Assembly (NCBI RefSeq): GCF_000698575.1
Contig: NZ_JFHD01000025.1
Span: 1 to 64,000, forward strand
Direction of reading: 5' to 3'
DNA length: 64,000 nucleotides
Source of the DNA: Caballeronia zhejiangensis
Lineage (GTDB): Bacteria; Pseudomonadota; Gammaproteobacteria; Burkholderiales; Burkholderiaceae
Part shown: positions 9,572 to 18,538 of the stretch, one piece after another
Layout: every line of letters begins with the position of its first letter
How positions within the stretch are numbered: the first letter of the stretch is position 1
Made by a program: the position numbers and the translations under genes
Notes under the pieces: model-generated
What the model saw: only the letters and a program-made list of their open reading frames with translations
The model's database searches: none
Told to the model about the DNA's origin: nothing

Positions 9572-10837
9572 CTACCGCGTCAGTTCTGAAAATGGGATGA
9601 AGCGCACGATCTCGCCCGCGCCGATCGCATGATTCGGCGGATTGTCGATGAGACCATCGCCCCAGACGGTCGATGTCAGCACGGCCGAGCTCTGATTCTC
9701 GAAGAGATCGAGGCCGCCCGACGCGTTCACGCGCGCGCGCAGGAATTCGTTGCGGCGATCGCCTTTTTTCTGGCTGAAGTCGGCGCGCATCGAATAGACG
9801 CGCGGCGCGACGTTCGTCACGCCCGCGAGCCGCAGCAGAAACGGCCGCACGAACAGCAGGAACGTGCAGAAACTCGAAACCGGATTGCCCGGCAAGCCGA
9901 TGAAAAACGCCTCATCGCCAACCGCGCCGCCGCGCCGCACCGCGCCGAACGCGAGCGGCTTGCCCGGCTTCATCGCGATCTGCCACATCGAAATGCGTCC
10001 TTCGGCCTCGACCGCCGGCTTCACGTGATCTTCCTCGCCGACCGACACGCCGCCGCACGTCAGGATGAGATCGTGATCCGCCGCCGCGCGCCGCAAGGTT
10101 TCGCGCGTCGCATCGAGCCGGTCCGGCACGATGCCGAGATCCGTCACCTCGCAGCCGAGCTTCGCGAGCAGCGCGCGCAGCGTGAAGCGGTTCGAGTTGT
10201 AGATCGCGCCGGGTTCGAGCGGCTCGCCCGGCATGCGCAGTTCGTCGCCGGTGAAGAAGATCGCGACGCGCACGCGCCGCACGACCTCGAGCTGCGCACA
10301 TCCGACCGACGCCGCGAGCCCGAGCGCCTGCGGCGTCAGGCGCGTGCCCGCGGGCAGGATCACCGAGCCGCGCCGGATATCCGCGCCTTGTTGCGTGATC
10401 CACTCGCCCGCCGTGGGCGCCTGCCCGAACGCGACGCGCCCGTCGTCCGACGCTTGGGCCATTTCCTGCATGACGACGGCATCCGCGCCGGGCGGCACCG
10501 TCGCGCCGGTGAAGATGCGCGCGGCCGTACCCGCCGCGAGCGGCTCGGCCGCGTGCCCCGCCGGGATGCGCTGCGACACCCGCAACGTGACCGGCGCGCC
10601 TTCGCTCGCGCCAGCGAGATCGGCGATGCGAACCGCGTAGCCATCCATCGAACTGGTGTGCATCGGCGGGACGTCGAGCGGCGAGGTCACGTCGGCGGCG
10701 AGCACGCGGTTCAGCGCATCGAGCGTGTCGACGCGCTCGCGGGCGTCGACCTGACGCGCGGCGTCGAGCAGACGGCCGAGCGCGTCGGCGGTGGCGAGCA
10801 TCGGAGGACGGCTTGAAGCGGCTGGCGTGGATGACAT
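9572..10837 (-). CDS. moeA: molybdopterin molybdenumtransferase MoeA
   Basis: A 421-residue enzyme that inserts molybdate into adenylated molybdopterin. Motifs are SSMDGYAVR near the N-terminus, IFTGATVPPGADAVVMQE, the MoCF-biosynthesis core FTGDELRMPG and CGGVSVGEEDHVK, and the substrate loop MKPGKPLAFG. The much longer open frame upstream is a shadow of the aat and Nudix genes. The ATG at 10837 (MSSTPAASSRPP) gives the normal family length. It heads the moeA-moaD-moaE operon and is divergent from the Nudix gene. Confidence 0.95.
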   Translation of the reverse strand: MSSTPAASSRPPMLATADALGRLLDAARQVDARERVDTLDALNRVLAADVTSPLDVPPMHTSSMDGYAVRIADLAGASEGAPVTLRVSQRIPAGHAAEPLAAGTAARIFTGATVPPGADAVVMQEMAQASDDGRVAFGQAPTAGEWITQQGADIRRGSVILPAGTRLTPQALGLAASVGCAQLEVVRRVRVAIFFTGDELRMPGEPLEPGAIYNSNRFTLRALLAKLGCEVTDLGIVPDRLDATRETLRRAAADHDLILTCGGVSVGEEDHVKPAVEAEGRISMWQIAMKPGKPLAFGAVRRGGAVGDEAFFIGLPGNPVSSFCTFLLFVRPFLLRLAGVTNVAPRVYSMRADFSQKKGDRRNEFLRARVNASGGLDLFENQSSAVLTSTVWGDGLIDNPPNHAIGAGEIVRFIPFSELTR

Positions 10838-11044
10838 GGCGTTCGGTTGGGACGCGCGCGGCGGCCTGATCGTGAAAGGGACATTGCAATTCCGGTCAAC
10901 TATTGTAGCGAGAAGGCAGGCGTCGCACCTTCGCCGCCGGGCACGCCGGACATGCGCCGCGACCGATACCGCAATCCATTCGCGCGCCTCAAAGCCGCGG
11001 CGGTGCGGTGATACACTCGCAGCACACTTCCCACGTCCATTTCC

Positions 11045-11590
11045 ATGAAATTCTGTTCCCTCTGCGGCCACGAGGTCGGTCTCGCCATTCCGCCCGGCGA
11101 CAACCGCGAGCGCTTCGTCTGCAACAACTGCGGCACCGTTCACTATCAGAATCCGCGCAATGTCGTGGGCACCGTGCCGGTGTGGGACGACAAGGTGCTG
11201 CTGTGCCGTCGCGCGATCGAGCCGCGTTACGGCTACTGGACGCTGCCCGCGGGCTTCATGGAAATGCAGGAAACGACGAGCGAAGGCGCCGCGCGCGAGA
11301 CGCTCGAGGAAGCGGGCGCGCGCGTGGAGATTCAAAGTCTCTTCACGCTGCTCAACGTGCCGCACGTGCATCAGGTGCATCTGTTCTATCTGGCGCGGCT
11401 GCTCGATATCGAAGTCGATCCCGGCGAGGAGAGTCTGGAAGTGAAGCTCTTCGAGGAAAGCGAGATTCCGTGGGACGAGATCGCCTTTCCGACGGTCGGA
11501 CAGACGCTGCGATTCTTCTTCGCCGATCGCGCCGCCGGCAACTTCACGCTGCATACGGGCGACATCTTCCGCACGCTGCGCGACGGCTGA
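11045..11590 (+). CDS. zinc-ribbon Nudix hydrolase (NudC/ADP-ribose pyrophosphatase-like)
   Basis: A 181-residue Nudix pyrophosphohydrolase. An N-terminal zinc ribbon uses C4, C7, C26 and C29. The Nudix box follows at residues 70-92 with all metal-binding positions intact (G70, E76, R84, E85, E88, E89, G91). The short length and ribbon resemble the Burkholderiaceae group annotated as zinc-ribbon Nudix proteins, related to ADP-ribose or NADH pyrophosphatases. The actual substrate cannot be read from the sequence. Confidence 0.88.
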   Translation: MKFCSLCGHEVGLAIPPGDNRERFVCNNCGTVHYQNPRNVVGTVPVWDDKVLLCRRAIEPRYGYWTLPAGFMEMQETTSEGAARETLEEAGARVEIQSLFTLLNVPHVHQVHLFYLARLLDIEVDPGEESLEVKLFEESEIPWDEIAFPTVGQTLRFFFADRAAGNFTLHTGDIFRTLRDG

Positions 11591-11638
11591 TTCCGCCGCT
11601 GTCCGACGAATCTCACTGAACGCCGCCCTCCCGAGAAC

Positions 11639-12370
11639 ATGGTTCCCTGGCTCGCCGACGACGATCCCTTCCCGCCCGTCGAGCGCGCGCTCGGCGCGGC
11701 GAGCGGCGCGCCGGGCCTGCTCGCCGCGAGCGCCGATCTTCTGCCGTCGCGGCTCATCGATGCTTACGGGCGCGGCATCTTCCCGTGGTATTCCGACGGC
11801 CAGCCCGTGCTGTGGTGGAGTCCCGATCCGCGCATGGTGCTGTTTCCGGCCGAGTTCAAGGTGTCGGATTCGCTGCGCAAGACCTTGAAGCGCGTGGTGC
11901 GCGATCCGGTCTGGGAGATCCGCGTCGACGACGATTTTCCCGCCGTGATGCGCGCCTGCGCCGACACGCCACGCGACGGCCAGCGCGGAACGTGGATCAC
12001 GTCGGATATCGTGGATGCCTACACGACCTTGCATCGCGCAGGCAACGCGCACAGCGTCGAGACGTGGTTCGACGGCGTGCGCGTGGGCGGACTGTACGGC
12101 GTGTCGTTCGGGCGCATGTTCTTCGGCGAGTCGATGTTCGCGCACAAGACCGACGCGTCGAAAATCGCGCTTGCGGCGCTCGTCGGACACTTGCGCCGCA
12201 ATCAAATTGAGATGATAGACTGCCAGCAGAACACGTCGCATCTGGCGTCGCTGGGCGGCCGCGAGATCGCGCGCCGCGCGTTCGTCGCGCATCTGAGACG
12301 GGCGACGGCGGAACCGGCGATCGGCTGGCGCTTCGACAAATCCGTCCTTCTCGACGTGCTGGCACGCTAA
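11639..12370 (+). CDS. aat: leucyl/phenylalanyl-tRNA-protein transferase
   Basis: A 243-residue cytoplasmic enzyme that adds Leu or Phe to proteins starting with Arg or Lys, marking them for ClpS/ClpAP degradation. Family motifs are [48 protein letters not shown] and the [14 protein letters not shown] block, followed by the [14 protein letters not shown] signature. The next gene is the second bacterial N-degron transferase, bpt. Confidence 0.97.
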   Translation: MVPWLADDDPFPPVERALGAASGAPGLLAASADLLPSRLIDAYGRGIFPWYSDGQPVLWWSPDPRMVLFPAEFKVSDSLRKTLKRVVRDPVWEIRVDDDFPAVMRACADTPRDGQRGTWITSDIVDAYTTLHRAGNAHSVETWFDGVRVGGLYGVSFGRMFFGESMFAHKTDASKIALAALVGHLRRNQIEMIDCQQNTSHLASLGGREIARRAFVAHLRRATAEPAIGWRFDKSVLLDVLAR

Positions 12371-12482
12371 ACGCTACGCGCGTGATGCCCGAGCGACACA
12401 TGCAATGCAGCCGCCGCGCGCCTGAAGACGATCTCGCGCGCCGGCCGGCAACGACGAGACGACGCCTGCGAGAGCCGCCAAC

Positions 12483-13310
12483 GTGACACATCCGAACGAG
12501 CTGCCGCTGTCACCGCTTTCCGCGCTGCAATTCTATGCAACAGCGCCCTACCCTTGCAGCTATCTGGAAGGGCGTGTTGCGCGCTCGCAGGTGGCCACGC
12601 CGAGCCATCTCATCAACTCCGACGTCTACACCGAACTCGTCAAGGCCGGCTTCCGGCGCTCGGGCGTCTTCACGTATCGACCGTATTGCGACGGCTGCCG
12701 CGCCTGCGTGCCGGTGCGCGTGCCGGTCGCGCGCTTCGTGCCGAACCGGGCGCAGCGGCGCGTCTGGAAGCTGCACGGCAATCTGATCGCGAGCGTCGCG
12801 CCGCTGCATTACGACGAAGAGCATTACGCGCTTTACATGCGCTATCAGTCGGCGCGTCACGCGGGCGGCGGCATGGACCGCGACAGCCGCGATCAGTACG
12901 AGCAGTTCCTGCTGCAAAGCCGGATCAATTCGCGGCTCGTCGAGTTTCGCGAACCCGCGCATCCGGGACATCCGGACGAGCCCGGCGAACTGCGCATGAT
13001 CAGCATGATCGACATACTCGGCGACGGCTTGTCGTCCGTGTACACGTTCTTCGAACCCGATCTGCCGAAGACGAGCTACGGCACCTTCAACATCCTCTGG
13101 CAGATCGAGCAGGCGAAGAGTCTCGACTTGCCGCACGTCTACCTCGGCTACTGGATCCGCGAAAGCGAAAAAATGGCGTACAAGGCCAATTTCCGGCCGC
13201 TGGAAGGTCTGATCGACGGCCGCTGGACGCTGCTCGATCCCGCGAACACTCACTCCGCGGGCGCGCTGCCGATGCCGGGGCGCATCAACGGCCCGAGCCA
13301 GCCGAAATAG
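12483..13310 (+). CDS. bpt: aspartate/glutamate leucyltransferase Bpt (ATE1-like)
   Basis: A 275-residue ATE1-family aminoacyl-tRNA-protein transferase. In proteobacteria this branch transfers Leu to N-terminal Asp or Glu. The signatures are [15 protein letters not shown] near the N-terminus, the Cys-rich [15 protein letters not shown], and the GNAT-like core [15 protein letters not shown] with [17 protein letters not shown]. It starts with GTG at 12483. With aat upstream it forms a two-gene N-degron pathway cluster. Confidence 0.95.
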   Translation: MTHPNELPLSPLSALQFYATAPYPCSYLEGRVARSQVATPSHLINSDVYTELVKAGFRRSGVFTYRPYCDGCRACVPVRVPVARFVPNRAQRRVWKLHGNLIASVAPLHYDEEHYALYMRYQSARHAGGGMDRDSRDQYEQFLLQSRINSRLVEFREPAHPGHPDEPGELRMISMIDILGDGLSSVYTFFEPDLPKTSYGTFNILWQIEQAKSLDLPHVYLGYWIRESEKMAYKANFRPLEGLIDGRWTLLDPANTHSAGALPMPGRINGPSQPK

Positions 13311-13406
13311 CCGCCGAAGTCCCTCCCGCGCGCCCGGACCGGCACGCCGTCCGAAACGGCTAAAATAGCGGTCTTAAAAAAATTCGCCGTCGCCGGCTTT
13401 CATTTC

Positions 13407-14429
13407 GTGTTCAGTTCCCTCTATCCGATCGCGCGTTCGCATCTCTTCAAGATGGACGCGGAAGACGCTCATCATCTGACGCTGCGCATGCTCGGCGCGG
13501 CTGGCCGCACCGGGCTCGCCGGCATGCTCGCCAAGCGCGGCCCCGATTCGCCCCGCACCGTCATGGGCATCACGTTCCGCAATCCGGTCGGACTCGCGGC
13601 GGGGCTCGACAAAGACGGCGCGTGCATCGACGGGCTCGCGGCGCTCGGCTTCGGCTTCATCGAAGTGGGCACCGTGACGCCGCGCGCGCAACCGGGCAAT
13701 CCGCGCCCGCGCATCTTCCGGCTGCCCGAGGCGAACGCGCTCATCAACCGGATGGGCTTCAACAATCGCGGCGTCGATCAGTTCGTCGCGAACGTCAAGG
13801 CCGCGCATTATCGCGGCGTGCTGGGACTGAACATCGGCAAGAACGCCGATACGCCGATCGAACGCGCCGCCGAGGACTATCTGTATTGCCTCGAGCGCGT
13901 CTATCCGTTCGCGAGCTATGTGACGATCAACATTTCGTCGCCGAACACGAAGAACCTGCGGCAGCTCCAGGGCGCGGGCGAACTCGATTCGCTGCTCGGC
14001 GCGCTCAAGGAAAAGCAGGCGCGGCTGTCCGATCTGCACGGCAAGCTCGTGCCGCTCGCGCTGAAGATCGCACCCGATCTCGACGACGAGCAGATCAAGT
14101 CGATCGCGGGCACGTTGCTGGCTCACAAGATCGACGGCGTGATCGCGACCAACACCACGCTTTCCCGCACCGCCGTGACCGGCATGAAGCACGGCGACGA
14201 AACGGGCGGCCTGTCCGGGCGTCCGGTCTTCGACGCGTCGAACGAGGTCATCCGCAAGCTGCGCGCGGAGGTCGGGACCGACGTGCCGATCATCGGCGTA
14301 GGCGGAATTTTCTCGGGCGACGACGCGCGCGCGAAGCTCGCGGCGGGCGCGTCGCTGGTGCAGATTTATACGGGGCTGATCTATCGCGGTCCCGCGCTCG
14401 TGAAAGAGTGCGTCGAAGCGCTCGCGTGA
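13407..14429 (+). CDS. pyrD: dihydroorotate dehydrogenase (quinone), class 2
   Basis: A 340-residue FMN enzyme of pyrimidine synthesis, attached to the inner membrane and reducing quinone. The N-terminal helical region (about 1-45) is the class 2 membrane-associated segment. [10 protein letters not shown] and NRMGFNN bind FMN and orotate, and NISSPNT (175-181) carries the catalytic serine. The C-terminal [11 protein letters not shown] and LVQIYTGL bind phosphate. The start is a GTG giving MFSSLYP, the form known in Burkholderia. I see no good Shine-Dalgarno sequence before it. Confidence 0.96.
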   Translation: MFSSLYPIARSHLFKMDAEDAHHLTLRMLGAAGRTGLAGMLAKRGPDSPRTVMGITFRNPVGLAAGLDKDGACIDGLAALGFGFIEVGTVTPRAQPGNPRPRIFRLPEANALINRMGFNNRGVDQFVANVKAAHYRGVLGLNIGKNADTPIERAAEDYLYCLERVYPFASYVTINISSPNTKNLRQLQGAGELDSLLGALKEKQARLSDLHGKLVPLALKIAPDLDDEQIKSIAGTLLAHKIDGVIATNTTLSRTAVTGMKHGDETGGLSGRPVFDASNEVIRKLRAEVGTDVPIIGVGGIFSGDDARAKLAAGASLVQIYTGLIYRGPALVKECVEALA

Positions 14430-14465
14430 CGCCCCAATCCGGCATATAGACATAAGCAAACGATA

Positions 14466-14494
14466 TTACGCAGCGATTGCGTTTTCACTATGAT
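14466..14494 (+). promoter_or_regulatory. candidate sigma70 promoter of the ABC transporter genes
   Basis: TTACGC, a 17-base spacer and TATGAT, located 49 bases before the start codon of the binding-protein gene. Confidence 0.5.
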
Positions 14495-14542
14495 CGCCGC
14501 ATCGAAAAAAGACGCTGTGCCCATCAAGAGGAAAACAACACG

Positions 14543-15343
14543 ATGAAACTGTCCACGCTCAAGAAGCTCGTCGCCGCCAGCCTGATCGGCGCGGCATTCA
14601 CGGCCGTCACGACCGCCGCCCACGCCGAAGATCTGCTCGATCAGGTCAAGCAGCGCGGCACGCTGCGCGTCGGTCTCGAAGGCACCTTCCCGCCGTTCAA
14701 CTCGAAAGCGCCGAACGGTGAACTGGTCGGCTTCGACGTCGATATCGCCAAGGCCGTCGCGGCCAAGCTCGGCGTGAAGCCCGAGTTCGTCACGACCGAA
14801 TGGAGCGGCATCATCGCGGGCCTGCAGGCGGGCAAGTTCGACGTGATCGTCAACCAGGTCGGCATCACCGATGCGCGCAAGCAGACGCTCGATTTCTCGC
14901 CCGCCTACACGTACTCGAACGCGCAACTCATCCAGCGCAGCGACGACAAGCGCGAGTTCAAGTCGCTCGAAGAACTGAAGGGCAAGAAGCTCGGCGTCGG
15001 CCTCGGCACGAACTATATGGACATGGCGAAGTCGGTGCCGGGCATCGACGTGAAGACGTATCCGGGCGCGCCCGAGTATCTGCGTGATCTCGCCGCCGGG
15101 CGTCTGGACGCCGCGCTCAACGACCGCCTGATGCTCGCGTACTTGCTGAAGAATTCGCAATTGCCGCTGCGCACCGGCGCGAATGTCGGCGCGGGCAACC
15201 CGTCCGGCATTCCGTTCAAGAAGGGCAATCCGAAGTTCGCCAAGGCGATCGACGACGCCATGACCCAGCTCGAAGCCGATGGCACGTTCTCGAAGATTTC
15301 GGACAAGTGGTTCGGCATCGACGTGACGAAGCCGGCGAAATAA
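14543..15343 (+). CDS. amino-acid ABC transporter periplasmic binding protein, cystine (FliY/TcyJ) type
   Basis: A 266-residue family 3 solute-binding protein. The signal peptide ends near AHA, and the mature part opens EDLLDQVKQRGTLRVGLEG, very close to E. coli FliY (TcyJ). Shared motifs are GFDVDIAKAVAAKLGV, DVIVNQVGITDARK, GKKLGVGLGTNY and the ending SDKWFGIDVTKP. The start at 14543 follows AAGAGG. The permease gene lies downstream after a hairpin, but no ATPase gene is adjacent. Cystine is the best guess for substrate; other polar amino acids are possible. Confidence 0.88.
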   Translation: MKLSTLKKLVAASLIGAAFTAVTTAAHAEDLLDQVKQRGTLRVGLEGTFPPFNSKAPNGELVGFDVDIAKAVAAKLGVKPEFVTTEWSGIIAGLQAGKFDVIVNQVGITDARKQTLDFSPAYTYSNAQLIQRSDDKREFKSLEELKGKKLGVGLGTNYMDMAKSVPGIDVKTYPGAPEYLRDLAAGRLDAALNDRLMLAYLLKNSQLPLRTGANVGAGNPSGIPFKKGNPKFAKAIDDAMTQLEADGTFSKISDKWFGIDVTKPAK

Positions 15344-15367
15344 GACGCGCCGTTTCCGGCGTCGCGA

Positions 15368-15401
15368 GGGCGGCATCGTAACGGTGCCGCCCTTCTCTTT
15401 T
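15368..15401 (+). terminator. terminator/attenuator between binding protein and permease
   Basis: GGGCGGCA and TGCCGCCC form an 8-bp stem with a 9-base loop, followed by a T-rich run. In this position it probably lowers permease expression relative to the binding protein. Confidence 0.7.
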
Positions 15402-15468
15402 GCCGGCTCGGTTTAATATGTGCCGGTTTGTTTCACTTCAGCACCGTTTCAGTCAACGCGTCTCTTAA

Positions 15469-16128
15469 ATGTCCACGACATCCCTGCTCGTTCAATCGGC
15501 GCCCGTGCTGGCGCAAGGCGCGCTGCTGACGATCAAGTTCGCGCTCTACTCGATGTTCTTCGGCCTCATCGCGGCCGTCGTACTGGCGTTGATGGGCATC
15601 AGCCAGAACCGCGCGCTCGTGGCGATCGGACGCTGCTATGTCAGCGTGATGCGCGGCACGCCGCTGCTCGTGCAGATCTTCGTCATCTACTACGGCCTGC
15701 CGAGCCTCGGCATCTCCCTCGAACCGACGCCCGCGGGCGTGATCGCGCTGTCGGCGAACGTGGCCGCGTATCTGTCGGAAAGCATGCGCGGCGCGATTCT
15801 CGGCATCCACGCCGGGCAGTGGCTCGCGTCCTATAGCCTCGGACTGTCGCGCGCGCAGACGCTGCGTTACGTGATCGGGCCGCAGGCACTGCGCATCGCG
15901 GTGCCGAGCCTGTCGAACAGTCTCATCAGTCTGATCAAGGACACATCGCTCGTGTCGGTCATCACGGTGACCGAACTGTTGCGCAGCGCGCAGGAAGTGA
16001 TCGCGGCGACCTATCAGCCGTTGCCGCTTTATCTCGCGGCGGCGTTCGTCTACTGGATTCTTTGCAGCGTGCTCGAATTCGTGCAGCGGATTTTCGAGCG
16101 GCGTCTCGCGCTGCCGGGGCGGCACTGA
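15469..16128 (+). CDS. amino-acid ABC transporter permease (HisM/TcyL type)
   Basis: A 219-residue inner-membrane permease of the polar amino-acid uptake family. Hydrophobic segments appear near residues 15-40, 55-80, 85-105 and 180-205. The EAA loop that contacts the ATPase is partly recognisable around YSLGLSRAQTLRYVIGPQALRIAVPSL. The RGTPLLVQIFVIYYGLP segment is a family signature. It follows the cystine-type binding protein by 125 bases. The matching ATP-binding subunit must be encoded elsewhere. Confidence 0.92.
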   Translation: MSTTSLLVQSAPVLAQGALLTIKFALYSMFFGLIAAVVLALMGISQNRALVAIGRCYVSVMRGTPLLVQIFVIYYGLPSLGISLEPTPAGVIALSANVAAYLSESMRGAILGIHAGQWLASYSLGLSRAQTLRYVIGPQALRIAVPSLSNSLISLIKDTSLVSVITVTELLRSAQEVIAATYQPLPLYLAAAFVYWILCSVLEFVQRIFERRLALPGRH

Positions 16129-16138
16129 TCGCAAACAG

Positions 16139-16159
16139 GCCGCTGAAAAGCGGCTTTTT
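16139..16159 (+). terminator. Rho-independent terminator after the permease gene
   Basis: GCCGCT-GAAA-AGCGGC followed by five T residues, just before the convergent oxidoreductase gene ends. Confidence 0.8.
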
Positions 16160-16163
16160 CGCA

Positions 16164-17156
16164 TTAGTCGGTTTCGAACGGAAACCTGAGATTCAAATCG
16201 CGCCGCGCGGCGTCGATGATCGCGATCATCCGCATCGACGTTGCGTGCGGCATGACCGGGCTCTCGGTTTCGCCGGCGCGCAGCAGCTCGCAGAAATGCG
16301 CGGTTTCGTAGTTGAGGCCGCCGCCCGAGAACGGCTCGTCGAGTTCGGCCTTTCTTCCGTCCGTATAAGCGATCGTCGCGCGCGATGGATTCCACCAGTT
16401 CTCGTGGATCGTCACCGTGCCGAGCGTGCCGCCGATGAGCGCATCGCCGCGGCCTTGCAGATCGAGTCCGCAGAAAAGTTGCGCGATGCCGCGTTCGTGG
16501 CGCACGTTCAGGCTCGCGAAGACGTCGACGCCGGTCGCGCCGAGCCGTCCGATGGTCTGCACGGCGAGCGCCTCGCCGAGCCAGTCGACCGCGAGAAACG
16601 CCTCGTAAATGCCGATATCGAGCAGCGCGCCGCCGCCCGCGTCCAGCGAGAACGACGGATGATCGAGCGGCACGTTCGCCATCGAGCAGCCGGCCCGAAC
16701 GAGACCGATTTCACCGATCGGATCGCTTTGCACATGCTCGCGCAAGCGGCGATACAGCGGATAGAACGGCGGCTTCATCGCTTCCATGAACAACACGTTC
16801 GCCGCGCGCGCCGCGTCGATCATGCGTTGCAGCTCGCGCGCATTCACGGCCGCGGGCTTTTCGCACAGCACGGGCTTGCCCGCCGCGAACGCGCGCAACG
16901 CGTACCCCGGATGGCTGTCCTGCAAGGTCGCGATGTAGAGCGCGTCGATGTTGGCGAGCAGCGCGTCGAAATCGGTGAATGCGCGGGCATCGAATGCATC
17001 GGCCAATGCGCGCGCCGGTTCTTCGCGGCGCGACCACACGCCCGAGAGCCGCGCGCCTTCGACGTGCGTGAGACTGTCGGCGAAGCGCCGCGCGATGCGT
17101 CCCGCGCCGACGATGCCCCAGCGGATCGTCTTTTCATCGATATTCGTATTGCTCAA
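16164..17156 (-). CDS. Gfo/Idh/MocA-family NAD(P)-dependent oxidoreductase
   Basis: About 330 residues with an N-terminal Rossmann fold (WGIVGAGRIA, residues 13-22), the EKPAAVN motif with the probable catalytic lysine, and GGGALLDIGIYE at the start of the C-terminal sugar-binding domain. Members oxidise or reduce sugars, inositols and related cyclic polyols; the substrate is not deducible. I place the start at a TTG (17156) because GGAGG sits a few bases upstream. The upstream ATG at 17213 would add 19 residues and lacks such a site. It lies downstream of a GntR regulator on the same strand, separated by a terminator. Confidence 0.85.
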   Translation of the reverse strand: MSNTNIDEKTIRWGIVGAGRIARRFADSLTHVEGARLSGVWSRREEPARALADAFDARAFTDFDALLANIDALYIATLQDSHPGYALRAFAAGKPVLCEKPAAVNARELQRMIDAARAANVLFMEAMKPPFYPLYRRLREHVQSDPIGEIGLVRAGCSMANVPLDHPSFSLDAGGGALLDIGIYEAFLAVDWLGEALAVQTIGRLGATGVDVFASLNVRHERGIAQLFCGLDLQGRGDALIGGTLGTVTIHENWWNPSRATIAYTDGRKAELDEPFSGGGLNYETAHFCELLRAGETESPVMPHATSMRMIAIIDAARRDLNLRFPFETD

Positions 17157-17241
17157 GCCTGCCTCCGTGCGCCAGATTCGTCGTGCGACGCATTGTGCCT
17201 GATTGCGTCGCATGACGACTGCGCGCGGCGGGCTCAGACGG

Positions 17242-17266
17242 CAAAAAGCCGGGACATGTCCCGGCT
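17242..17266 (-). terminator. Rho-independent terminator of the GntR gene
   Basis: AGCCGGGACA/TGTCCCGGCT is a perfect 20-bp palindrome followed on the minus strand by TTTTTGCC. Confidence 0.8.
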
Positions 17267-17302
17267 CGATACATTCGATCGTCCGATGCGTTCGAGGACC
17301 CG

Positions 17303-18055
17303 CTACGCACCCGCGGACGCGTTCACGTTCGGCGACGCAGGCTGACTGTTCACGCGCTCCAGCGAGAACGCGCGGCCGACTTCTTCCGCGGCCAGGTCGA
17401 CGAGCGCGCGCGTCGCGGCTTCGGCGGCGGCGGGATCTTTCGCCTCGATCGCCTCGACGACGCTCTTCTGCGCCGCGAGCGTCGCTTCGCGCACGGACTC
17501 GATGCCGTCGACGATCGGATTGACCGTCACCAGCGCGCCGCGCACGATCGCCGTCATCTGACGAAAGAACTGGTTGCCGCTCGCCGCCACGATGCGCGTA
17601 TGCAGCACTTCGTCAGCCGCCTGATATTCCGGCTCGCCGACCTGCAGACGCGACAGCGTGTCGAATGCATCGCGAATCCCGGCGATTTCGTCGGGCGTCG
17701 CGCGCGCGGCGGCGAGCGCTGCGGCGCGCGGCTCGATCAGCATGCGGAATTCGATTACATCGCGTAAAAACGTCTGATCCGGCTTGGCGCGAAAGCGCCA
17801 GCTCACCACGTCCTCGTCGATGAGACGCCAGTCGCTCATCGGACGAATGCGCGTGCCGGTTTTCGGCCGCACGTCCAGCATGTGCCGCGCGAGCAGCATC
17901 GAGAGCGCCTCGCGCATGACGGTGCGGCTCACGTCGAACTCCTTCGAGAGGATGTCCTGCGGTGGCAGTATCGCGCCATATTTTTGCTCGACGATCCCTG
18001 AGACGAGTCCGTCCATGACCTTCGCCACCAGCGATCGCTCTTTGTTGTCATCCAT
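17303..18055 (-). CDS. GntR-family transcriptional regulator, FadR/FCD subgroup
   Basis: A 250-residue regulator. The N-terminal winged helix (about residues 5-72) contains YGAILPPQDILSKEFDVSRTVMREALSMLLARHML, typical of GntR. The C-terminal alpha-helical FCD ligand domain (about 90-225) contains the metal-site pattern EFRMLIEP, DEVLHTRIVAASGN and a later His-poor end. Such regulators usually sense sugar acids or organic acids (for example DgoR, LldR). The start at 18055 follows GGGGAG. The adjacent sugar-type oxidoreductase is a plausible target but this is inferred. Confidence 0.88.
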   Translation of the reverse strand: MDDNKERSLVAKVMDGLVSGIVEQKYGAILPPQDILSKEFDVSRTVMREALSMLLARHMLDVRPKTGTRIRPMSDWRLIDEDVVSWRFRAKPDQTFLRDVIEFRMLIEPRAAALAAARATPDEIAGIRDAFDTLSRLQVGEPEYQAADEVLHTRIVAASGNQFFRQMTAIVRGALVTVNPIVDGIESVREATLAAQKSVVEAIEAKDPAAAEAATRALVDLAAEEVGRAFSLERVNSQPASPNVNASAGA

Positions 18056-18538
18056 CTCGCTTCTCCCCTTCTCGCCTGTTCCGTAGCCGTGTGTATGAGC
18101 GCATCGCTTTCGCTTCCCGGGCTGCGAAAGGCACGACGGGTTCCCGACAGGTCCATTCGTCGTGCTTGATACGTTGCGTCTTCGTTGCTTCGAATGCCAG
18201 TTGGGAATTTCCTGACAGGGTAATCCCTCTGGCTTCGACGTCACTGTTTCGTTTTTTACTTCTTACCGCTTCACGTGCATCTCTTGCGCTCGCGCCGCGC
18301 GCGCGCAGGCATTCATCAGGGAAACTGAAGAATGGCTGCGTCGCGTCGCGGCGTGTGCGTTCTTTCGCGGCCCGCTGTTGCCATCGGACCGATCATGCAC
18401 CCATTTGAGCAAGCATCTCGTAGGCTTTCTGTGCGAACGCGAACGGAAGCCGGCTCGCTTTTGCCTTTTGTATGATCGGATGGTTTGGACGAAAGTACCG
18501 TGGCGCGGTGCAAGCGGGGCGATTTGTCAGCCCTATGC
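18056..18538. other. 483-base intergenic region, GntR gene to glycosyltransferase gene
   Basis: No convincing coding frame or RNA gene is visible. It should hold the GntR promoter at its left end and the 3' untranslated region of the glycosyltransferase gene at its right end. Confidence 0.6.

Noticed and set aside
9572-12292. 906-codon extended moeA frame
   Set aside because: The extra N-terminal part is antisense to the Nudix and aat genes; MoeA of normal length starts at 10837.
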